64,000 nt of DNA, from assembly GCF_001570585.1 (NCBI RefSeq), contig NZ_BBXF01000003.1, positions 717,353 to 781,352 on the forward strand. Direction: 5' to 3'. Source of the stretch: Herbidospora daliensis. Its GTDB lineage: Bacteria; Actinomycetota; Actinomycetes; Streptosporangiales; Streptosporangiaceae. This document shows positions 8,155 to 14,306 of the stretch, one piece after another; the first letter of the stretch is position 1, and every line of letters starts with the position of its first letter. The notes below the pieces were generated by a model. It was not told the DNA's origin. It did no database searches and saw nothing but the letters and a program-made list of their open reading frames with translations. Made by a program: the position numbers and the translations under genes.

Positions 8155-8232
8155 TGAAACGCGAGGCGTCCTCGTGCGGGGATGTCGTGCCGGCCGAGCA
8201 AGGCGGGGGTGGCCCCAATAAGACAGCGCAAT

Positions 8233-8375
8233 AGATACAGCGCCCTCACCAGAGGTGAGAGCGCTGCAACCGGCAGGATCGTCAGCACGATCGCGAGGTC
8301 GTCCCTCCCGATCCACCGCGCACACCGTGTTCCTGCCCGGCTCCCAAGCGTCAGCCGTGTTAGGGAGCCCCGCCG
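8233..8375 (-). pseudogene. Decayed copy of the GH31-A 3' end plus terminator
   Basis: The sequence parallels 14260-14410, the terminator and final codons of the GH31 gene carrying the starch-binding domain: a matching hairpin, then a GAGGTCGT..CTCCCGATCC block, then CACCGTGTTCCTGCCCGGCT and AGCGTCAGCCGTGTTAGGGA against CACCGTGTTCCCGCCCGGCT and CGCGTCGGCCGTGTTCGGGA. It is in the same orientation. Only the extreme 3' end survives, ending just where the GNAT gene's stop codon begins. A second decayed copy lies at 12174-12545. Confidence 0.65.
8238..8266 (-). terminator. Rho-independent-type hairpin behind the GNAT gene
   Basis: CAGCGC-C-CTCACC, loop AGA, GGTGAG-A-GCGCTG: a 12-bp stem with one C/A mismatch, followed on the minus strand by T-rich sequence. 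The same layout, including the C/A mismatch, is seen in the terminator of the GH31-A gene (14265-14295), so the hairpin probably came with the duplicated 3' end and now serves the GNAT gene. Confidence 0.6.
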
Positions 8376-8380
8376 ACCGA

Positions 8381-9205
8381 TCAAGAAGGGGCGTCGGAGC
8401 GCCAGAGCCAGTTCTGCCGGGTGTAGAGCGGTCGCAGGCCCGCTCTGATCATGTTGTTGAGCGACGGGTTGACCTCGCCGGTCGCCGGTTGGCCGGTTTC
8501 GGCGACGAGCCAGCGGCAGCCCGCCTTCGCGGCCGCTTCCGCGCGGATCGCGATCAGGGCCGACTGGGCTCCGCGGTTGCGGTACTCGGGGAGGGTCGAG
8601 CCGCTGTTGAGGGAGCCGAGCTCGCCGTGGATGAAGAGGTTCGCGCCGGCGACCATGCGGTCGCCGTCCCAGGCCGCGAAGGGGCGGGTGTCCGGGTCGT
8701 CCACTCCGGCCGTCAGCATCTCCGCGATGCCCTTCTCCGGCATGCCGAAGCCGCCGAGCACGACGGAGGCCCACTCCCGGGCGTCTTCGGAAGTCACGGG
8801 GCCGACGCGCAGGTCGGTCGTGCCGGGGGTGAAGTCGTCGATCGGGCACCACAGTTTCACGATCCGGCCGCCCTCCCGCAGCTGGTGCTCGGTGCGGATG
8901 TCGTCCCAGTCCGGCGGCAGGACGGACGGGGCGATCTGCAGGGTCGCGCCGGGGCTGCCCTCGCCCCGGTAGAAGTCGAGGATCCGGTCGACGAGTTCGG
9001 CGGTGACGGGCTCCTCGAAGCCGAAGCCGAGGGCTTTGCTCCAGAAGTCCGTCGGGTCGTCGCGCATCGACAGGGCGACGCCTCCGGCGATGCGGGTAGT
9101 GGTGATGCCGAGTTCGGTGCGCGCCGACAGTGGCGCGCCCGACTGGTATCGGTACATGAACTCCGCCTCGATGCCTTCGGCGAGGGCGGTCTGGTCAAGG
9201 TGCAC
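8381..9205 (-). CDS. GNAT-family N-acetyltransferase
   Basis: A 274-residue protein. The C-terminal half is a GNAT domain, with acetyl-CoA-binding motif A as TLPEYRNRGAQSALIAIRAE (the R/Q-x-x-G-x-G/A loop is RNRGAQ) and the following strand RWLVAETG. The N-terminal half (residues 1-120) resembles the helical/strand extension seen in actinobacterial GNAT proteins with two degenerate domains. It probably acetylates an amine in the cytoplasm; the substrate is unknown. It is monocistronic. Its stop lies at the edge of a decayed repeat of the GH31-A gene end. Confidence 0.85.
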   Translation of the reverse strand: MHLDQTALAEGIEAEFMYRYQSGAPLSARTELGITTTRIAGGVALSMRDDPTDFWSKALGFGFEEPVTAELVDRILDFYRGEGSPGATLQIAPSVLPPDWDDIRTEHQLREGGRIVKLWCPIDDFTPGTTDLRVGPVTSEDAREWASVVLGGFGMPEKGIAEMLTAGVDDPDTRPFAAWDGDRMVAGANLFIHGELGSLNSGSTLPEYRNRGAQSALIAIRAEAAAKAGCRWLVAETGQPATGEVNPSLNNMIRAGLRPLYTRQNWLWRSDAPS

Positions 9206-9281
9206 GTTGATCTTCCCCGTTGATGTGTTCCGGTGACGTGGGCAAGACGCGGCGACCGGCGTGGAAAGTTCGATTTCCGGG

Positions 9282-10232
9282 CTACTCGGGTCGCGGAGCT
9301 TCCCGGCGGGGGAGCGGATGGAACAACCGCATCTTGCGGACCCTGCCGTCCACCAGGTGGTTCACCCAGACGACGGTGGGCGGGCAGTGGAAGGGGTCGT
9401 CGGGCGGGCTGAGCAGCTGGTTCTCCCAGATGACCACGTCACGGCCGATCACGACGCCGGCGTTGCGTTGCCGCACGCCGGCCGCCAGGTCGCGGTTCAT
9501 CGCCCCAAGTAGGTAGTCGACGCCCCGCGTGACCGTGCCCTTCATCATGGTGACCTCGACGTCCGGGAGGCAGAGGTCGGTCAGCGCCTGCCCGAACGAG
9601 CCGTCGCGGGCGGCCCGCATCGTCTCCTCGGCCTGGCGGCGGCATCGCCGGATCGGCGCCGTCATGTCGTCGTGGGGCAGGCCGGCCGTGGCCAGCAGCG
9701 CCTCCGACAACTTGGCCCGCGCCTGGCTGAGTCTGCTGCGCACGGTGCCGACGGGGATGCCGCACACCTGGGCGATGTCCTCGTAGGAGGTGACGTCGGT
9801 GAAGTGGCGCAGCAGCGTCACCAGGCGCAGGCGCGGCGACAGTTCGTCCAGGGCGTGCCACACCCAGTCGCGATGGACGTAGTGGTTCAGCAGCCCCTCG
9901 GGATCGCGATCAAGGCGGGCCAGGAGCAGGGGCTCGATCTCCTCGACGGGGACGGGCCTCGTGGCGCGCAGCTGCGTCAGGCAGGCCGTGCGCACGATCG
10001 CCCGCAACCACGGCTTCAGGGCGGCCGGGTCGCGGAGATCGCCGATCCGGCGCAACACGATCAAGAGGGCTTCCTGGACGGCGTCCTCGGCGTCGGGACA
10101 GTGGCCGAGGATGCCGAACGCCACCGCCCGCATGTCCGCCTGGTGCATGGCCAGCACCCGGCCGAGTGCGTGCACGTCGCCGGATTGGGCCTCGCGGACG
10201 AGGTCGGTCGCGGTGAGTGAGGCGTTCTGCAT
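9282..10232 (-). CDS. ECF sigma factor with C-terminal SnoaL-like domain
   Basis: A 316-residue sigma-70 family protein. Region 2 includes CPDAEDAVQEALLIVLRRI (the -10 recognition helix) and region 4 includes YEDIAQVCGIPVGTVRSRLS (the -35 helix-turn-helix). The last 110 residues form an extension of the SnoaL/NTF2 type (EVTMMKGTVTRGVDYLLGAM). ECF groups with SnoaL tails, such as SigJ- or SigG-like factors, usually have no anti-sigma factor, and none is encoded beside it. An intrinsic terminator at 10325-10359 separates it from the Rieske operon upstream. Target promoters are unknown. Confidence 0.9.
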   Translation of the reverse strand: MQNASLTATDLVREAQSGDVHALGRVLAMHQADMRAVAFGILGHCPDAEDAVQEALLIVLRRIGDLRDPAALKPWLRAIVRTACLTQLRATRPVPVEEIEPLLLARLDRDPEGLLNHYVHRDWVWHALDELSPRLRLVTLLRHFTDVTSYEDIAQVCGIPVGTVRSRLSQARAKLSEALLATAGLPHDDMTAPIRRCRRQAEETMRAARDGSFGQALTDLCLPDVEVTMMKGTVTRGVDYLLGAMNRDLAAGVRQRNAGVVIGRDVVIWENQLLSPPDDPFHCPPTVVWVNHLVDGRVRKMRLFHPLPRREAPRPE

Positions 10233-10324
10233 GCTTTACAGGCTATTGACACCATGTGACTGCGTTTGCCGTCTGACGGTCATTCACGCAGGTCAGCGGC
10301 GTCCTGTGGGTAAAAGTACGCACT

Positions 10325-10359
10325 CGGGGCACTCCACCCCCCTCGTGGGGAGTGCCCCG
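10325..10359 (-). terminator. Strong hairpin terminator after the Rieske gene
   Basis: CGGGGCACTCC and GGAGTGCCCCG form a perfect 11-bp GC-rich stem around a 13-nt loop, starting about 10 bp past the Rieske gene's stop. It should end the trefoil-hemerythrin-Rieske operon before the sigma factor gene. Confidence 0.75.
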
Positions 10360-10367
10360 ATGCGGGT

Positions 10368-10847
10368 TCAGGCGAGGGTGATGGTGTCGCCGTCGACCTT
10401 GATCTTCACCTCCGGCAGGGGCTTGGTGGCGGGGCCGCCCATGACCTTGCCGTCGAGCCAGAACATGCTGCCGTGGCAGGGGCAGTTGATCATTCCGGAC
10501 GAGACGTCGGCGATCGTGCATCCCTGGTGGGTGCAGACGGCGCTGAAGGCCCGGAACTCGCCCTTGGCGGGCTGCACGACGACGACCTTCTGGTCGGGGA
10601 AGACCGTGCCGCCCTCGACGGGGATGTCGGAGGTCTTCGCGAGCACGTCGCCGGGCTTCGCGCCGGCCGAGGGGCCGGCGGGAGTGGCGGCGACGGTGGT
10701 GTGGCCGGCGTGTCCACCGCAGGCCGCCACGACGGTGATCAGGCCGGCGCCGCCCACGCCGAGGAGGACGGCCCGGCGCGAGGCGTCACCGGCGTCGGCC
10801 AGGCCCCGCTGATCCTCGGTCACGGCGCAAGTGCGTTCACTGTTCAT
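10368..10847 (-). CDS. Secreted Rieske [2Fe-2S] protein (Tat substrate)
   Basis: A 159-residue Rieske protein. The N-terminus has a twin-arginine signal (ASRRAVLLGVGGAG) followed by VVAACGG, which could also act as a lipobox. The cluster motifs are CTHQGC (about residue 109) and CPCHGS (about 127), giving the 2 Cys + 2 His ligand set. It is exported already folded by Tat and sits outside the membrane as an electron carrier, like other actinobacterial ubiquinol-reductase-type Rieske proteins of unknown partner. It overlaps the hemerythrin gene by 1 bp (TGATG), so the two are coupled. Confidence 0.9.
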   Translation of the reverse strand: MNSERTCAVTEDQRGLADAGDASRRAVLLGVGGAGLITVVAACGGHAGHTTVAATPAGPSAGAKPGDVLAKTSDIPVEGGTVFPDQKVVVVQPAKGEFRAFSAVCTHQGCTIADVSSGMINCPCHGSMFWLDGKVMGGPATKPLPEVKIKVDGDTITLA

Positions 10848-11512
10848 CAGCGCCGGCCGACGCGGGCGGGGGTGGCGGTGCCGTGGACGCGTCTGGCGTG
10901 CGAGGCGTACAGGCGAGGGGCGACCAGCGGCATGATCAGCCGGGCCATGAGCGGGGCGTGGGAGAGCACTTCTCCGACCACTTCGGGGTCGCCCTCGTAC
11001 ATGGTCATGCCGAGGACGAGCGGCAGGTCCTTCTTGGGGCTCTTCGACAGGCCGTGCTCACCGAGTTTGGCCCACTCGGCGGCGGTGACGAGCTTCTCCG
11101 CGAGCGGCAGGATCTTGTTCTCCTCCGTGGTCATGTGCTCCAGCAGCCGGTCGAACAGCACGTCGAACGCCCCGGCGAGGGCCTCGCCGTTCCGGGTCGT
11201 GGCCTTCCATCCCGGCAGCAGCATGGTGACCAGTTCGAGGGCGGCCTCGATCCCGTGGTGCTGCTCCTCCATCGTCGGCACGATGGCCAGGGCCTGGTCG
11301 CCGCCGCGCTCGAGGAGGAGCGGCCACAGGATGACGTCCTCGCCCTCGTGGTGCAGATGCAGGACGAGGCAGAGGAGTTCGGCATGTCGCGCGACGACGG
11401 CGGCGCGCTTGGTGTCGCCCTCCGCCACGTCCCGGACCAGCTGGGGGAGGAGCTGGAACTCCCGGTGCATCATCGTGTGCACCATGAACATGTCACGCAC
11501 GTCGGCGCCCAT
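10847..11512 (-). CDS. Hemerythrin/HHE-domain protein
   Basis: About 221 residues. A four-helix HHE domain has iron-ligand candidates in VHTMMHREFQLLPQL, HAELLCLVLHLHHEGEDVIL, EEQHHGIEAALEL and LEHMTTEENKILPL. These supply the His/Glu/Asp residues of a di-iron site. Hemerythrin-like proteins bind O2 or NO or sense redox state. A C-terminal helical tail of about 80 residues follows. The start MGADVRDMF lies 2 bp past the stop of the secreted trefoil gene, and the end overlaps the Rieske start, so three genes share one transcript. Confidence 0.88.
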   Translation of the reverse strand: MGADVRDMFMVHTMMHREFQLLPQLVRDVAEGDTKRAAVVARHAELLCLVLHLHHEGEDVILWPLLLERGGDQALAIVPTMEEQHHGIEAALELVTMLLPGWKATTRNGEALAGAFDVLFDRLLEHMTTEENKILPLAEKLVTAAEWAKLGEHGLSKSPKKDLPLVLGMTMYEGDPEVVGEVLSHAPLMARLIMPLVAPRLYASHARRVHGTATPARVGRR

Positions 11513-11514
11513 GG

Positions 11515-12060
11515 CTAGGCGCAGAAGGTCAGGCACAGGATCTGGAACCTCTCGTACTTGTCGACGAAGGTCGCGCGGGCCCGGAGCATGGCGTAACCCT
11601 CGCCCGAGTAGTTCAGCTCGGCGGACACGTACCTGTCGTTCGCGAGCGACTTGATGGTGCAGTTGACGCCGTCGGCCGCGCACGCGACGTCGAACCTCTC
11701 CCATTCGCCCACCTTGGTGGCGCGTGCCCGGAGCATGCCCTTCTCGGCGTCGGCGTAGGTGACCTCGGCGGTGACGTAGCGCTTGGCGCTGGGCGAGTAG
11801 ATGGTGTCGTGGCTCTTGCCCCGGCACACCTCGAACCGCTCCCACGCGCCGCCGGAGGAGGTCGCGCGGGCGCGGAGCATGCCCGACTTGCCTCCCGGGT
11901 AGTCGACCTCGGCGCTGACCACGCGGCGGTTGGCCGTGGACTGGATGAAAACGGGCGTACACCCACTCTCCGGCAGGCCCCTCGCGGCCGCCGGAGGCGC
12001 CGGGATCAGCACGAGCGCCGCCGCCGTCGCGAGTGCCAGGGGGAGCTTTCTGGTCTTCAT
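11515..12060 (-). CDS. Secreted beta-trefoil (fascin-like) repeat protein
   Basis: A 181-residue exported protein. A clear signal peptide (MKTRKLPLALATAAALVLIP, then PAPPAAARG) precedes three near-repeats of about 47 residues, each with VSAEVDY or VTAEVTY or VSAELNY, then GMLRARAT, then WERFEV. This resembles fascin/FRG1-like or ricin-like beta-trefoil domains. Several Cys residues (one or two per repeat) suggest disulfides outside the cell. It may bind carbohydrate or another surface ligand. It is the first gene of the operon with a hemerythrin and a Rieske protein, a combination I do not know. Confidence 0.75.
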   Translation of the reverse strand: MKTRKLPLALATAAALVLIPAPPAAARGLPESGCTPVFIQSTANRRVVSAEVDYPGGKSGMLRARATSSGGAWERFEVCRGKSHDTIYSPSAKRYVTAEVTYADAEKGMLRARATKVGEWERFDVACAADGVNCTIKSLANDRYVSAELNYSGEGYAMLRARATFVDKYERFQILCLTFCA

Positions 12061-12173
12061 GTTCCTGCTTTCTCCGGGTGGCCGGCGGCGGGATGCCGCG
12101 GCCCGGGAAGCAAGATGCGGTGGGTGAGGCCGGAAGTTCGATTTCTCTGGACCGATTTTTCCGGAGACGACAC

Positions 12174-12545
12174 AGCGGGAGCGTCAGAACGAGCCTGAGG
12201 TCGTGCCTCCGATCCGCCCGCGCTGCTCCCACGCGTCGGCCGCGCTAGGGAACCCGGCCTGCTGCCGTTTCACGCCCTTCCACTGGACGGAAGCGCCGGA
12301 CGGCAGCTTGGCGATGGTCCCCGTCCACGTTGGATGTGGGTCGGCGACAGTTCGAGCCGTGCCGTGCGGCACGTTCCCCACCGCACGAACACCGACTGCC
12401 CCGCGACCGCCGTCCCGTTGGCGCAGCTGAACGTCGTGGGGCGGGCGCCTGCCTGATGGTGAATGCCGCGTCGGCGACGACCCGTTCAGCGTCACCGCAC
12501 TGGCCTGCGTGTCCGCTCCCGTGTCCGTCTCGGACGAATCCGTGA
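12174..12545 (-). pseudogene. Decayed copy of the GH31-A starch-binding domain region
   Basis: This stretch runs parallel to the end of the GH31-A gene, from its stop codon block (AGCGTCAGAACGAGCCTGAG at both places) through the CBM20-like region to the block GACCCGTTCAG.GTCACCGC that encodes the preceding linker. Numerous small deletions and substitutions break every frame, so no product is expected. Compared with the intact gene it lacks about 150 bp in the middle. Same strand as the intact gene; a third, shorter copy lies at 8233-8375. Confidence 0.75.
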
Positions 12546-12695
12546 ACTCCCTGACCATCCTGCTCGTGATGGCACGGCGGAGACGAAGAGTCGTCATACG
12601 CCTCGTAATGGAGCGGTCAATCGCCGCGAGGGTGGACCGGCCTTATTGCTGTGGCCGGAACACCCTCACTCGCATCGCAGCACGAACATCGAAAG

Positions 12696-13537
12696 TCACG
12701 GGCTCCAGCGTGCGTTTGCCAAGTCGTACAGCTGCTTGACGTAACCGTCGAAGTAAGGGCCGCTCCAGGTGTCGTAGCGGTTGTTCCCGTCGGTGTCTCG
12801 GACCTGACTGATTACCGAGTTCAGGTTGCCCACCCGGGAGATCGGCTCGTCTCCGTCGGAATCGTAGGCCCACAGGAAAGGCGACCCGTCCGCTCCCGGG
12901 GTGAACGAGCAGAGCTGTCCGTTGTAGGGACCCCATCCGACGTGTTCGTTGGCGTTCTGGTAGGGCGGGAGGTAGGCGATCGTCCCGTAGCACCATTTCA
13001 TCGTCCATCCGCTGTACGGCTTGTCGCCGTCGGGATGGGCGTGGTGGGGTAGCCGAAAACGTACCCGCTCAAGCCGCTGGACTGGTTCCAGGCCAAGCCG
13101 TTGCCGCCGACGAAGTCGCCGATGCGCTGGCCGGATGGCTCGCCGGTCTGGCTGTCGAGCTTGGACACGTTCACGAAGCCGTAGTCGGAGTCGGGGTCCT
13201 CGAATACCGCCCAGTCCTCGAACACCCAGCCGACGAAGGGTGACCAGGCGCCGTACGGCCATTGGAGCATGCCGTCGTTGTAGCCGGGGATGAACGCCCA
13301 GTTCTCCCAGACCTCGCCCGTCTCGGGGTCGATGATGCAGTGCCCCGCGGTGGCGACGACGTTCTTGTATTGGCTGGTGACGACCATGCCTGAGCAGTAG
13401 AACCACTCATCGGTCGCCTCGCGGTGGATGAAGATCTTGCCGACGTTGATCGGATATTCCACGTCGGCGAAGGTCGTCACGCCGTTCCCGCCCGGAGGGG
13501 CGATGCCAGCGATGACGCCGGCCGGGCCAAGTAGCAT
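12696..13537 (-). pseudogene. Broken secreted trypsin/V8-like serine protease
   Basis: The first frame reads PINVGKIFIHREATDEWFYC, then VVATAGHCI with the catalytic His, and later DYGFVNVSKLDS and LSGYVFGYPTTP. Near 13035 the frame shifts and the match continues as HPDGDKPYSGWTMKWCYG, then GQLCSFTPGADGSPFLW and NLNSVISQVRD. No signal peptide or pro-region remains at the 5' end. Where chymotrypsin-fold enzymes have G-x-S-G-G-P, this one reads GADGSP, so the nucleophile Ser also appears replaced by Asp. Truncation plus frameshift plus a lost active site all argue for a dead gene. Confidence 0.7.
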
Positions 13538-13609
13538 TGGTTATGGCCATGGTGAGTCTCAGACGGGTAATACTCCATGGCGGGTGATGTTGGGAGAGGA
13601 TTGATGTAG

Positions 13610-14185
13610 TTGGAAATGATCACATTTATCGGCCTTCTTTCTCTCGCTCGGATGAGACCGGTTATCGACATGGCGTCGTGTCCGCTTGTCCCGGAGATCG
13701 ATGCAATCATTGATTCCGGCAAGTCGTCGCCAGGAAAAATCCCTTCCGACGTCATCCGAAGCGTTGAAGGTTGGTATAGCGGAATCGAGGTGATCGATGA
13801 CGATGTGAAGCCCTTGTATTTCCAGGTGACGGCTGTCCATGTCGCCCTTACGGTGGCGTCGGAAGTGCTGTCACCTCGTGAGCGTGAATGGCGGGTAAAC
13901 GCGGACATAAAAAACTTTTGGAAATCCTGCGACTCTCTCCTTCATGCGGGTGGAGGCTTCACCAGTCCAGTTTACTCGGGAATAAAAACCACGATGGAAG
14001 GTGTGGAGGATGTATGGATCGAGCAAGATGTGAAAAGCTTCAAAAATCCTCGCAGTGATGTTGTAGTCGAGTTCGGCCATAGGCTCGCTGCGATTCGATC
14101 CAACTATCCCAAGCGGGTGCGCATCGCCAGGCTGATCGCAAAGTGTGCAGGCTGGCCGATCCCGCCCCATCTTGCCGCGGAGTGA
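13610..14185 (+). CDS. Hypothetical protein of low-GC origin
   Basis: A 191-residue protein with no domain I recognise. It is mixed alpha/beta in character, with DDDVKPLYFQVTAVHVALTV in the middle and a basic tail (NYPKRVRIARLIAKCAGWPI). GC is clearly lower, roughly 50-55% by eye, than in the surrounding sequence, and AT-rich codons are used, which suggests recent transfer. A GGAGAGGA site at 13592-13599 favours the TTG at 13610 (or ATG at 13616). It sits between a protease pseudogene and the terminator of the cycloalternan operon. Confidence 0.55.
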   Translation: MEMITFIGLLSLARMRPVIDMASCPLVPEIDAIIDSGKSSPGKIPSDVIRSVEGWYSGIEVIDDDVKPLYFQVTAVHVALTVASEVLSPREREWRVNADIKNFWKSCDSLLHAGGGFTSPVYSGIKTTMEGVEDVWIEQDVKSFKNPRSDVVVEFGHRLAAIRSNYPKRVRIARLIAKCAGWPIPPHLAAE

Positions 14186-14264
14186 CCTTGGACGAACATC
14201 GCCGAGGATCAGCGTCGTGGCGCCCAGCGTGAGCCGCTGACCTATAGATGAGTCCGAAATGGAA

Positions 14265-14295
14265 ACAGCGCCCTTCCACAAGGGAAAGGCGCTGT
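14265..14295 (-). terminator. Terminator of the cycloalternan-type operon
   Basis: ACAGCGCC pairs with GGCGCTGT (8 bp); after a C/A mismatch a further 4 bp (TTCC/GGAA) close a 5-nt loop. The minus strand then runs into TTTCCATTTC. The hairpin starts 12 bp past the stop of the last GH31 gene. Confidence 0.65.
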
Positions 14296-14306
14296 CGCCG
14301 GAAGCG

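Noticed and set aside
7007-14200. Accessory region as prophage or insertion-sequence island
   Set aside because: No integrase, transposase, phage structural gene or terminal inverted repeat was seen; repeats there are decayed copies of a GH31 gene end.
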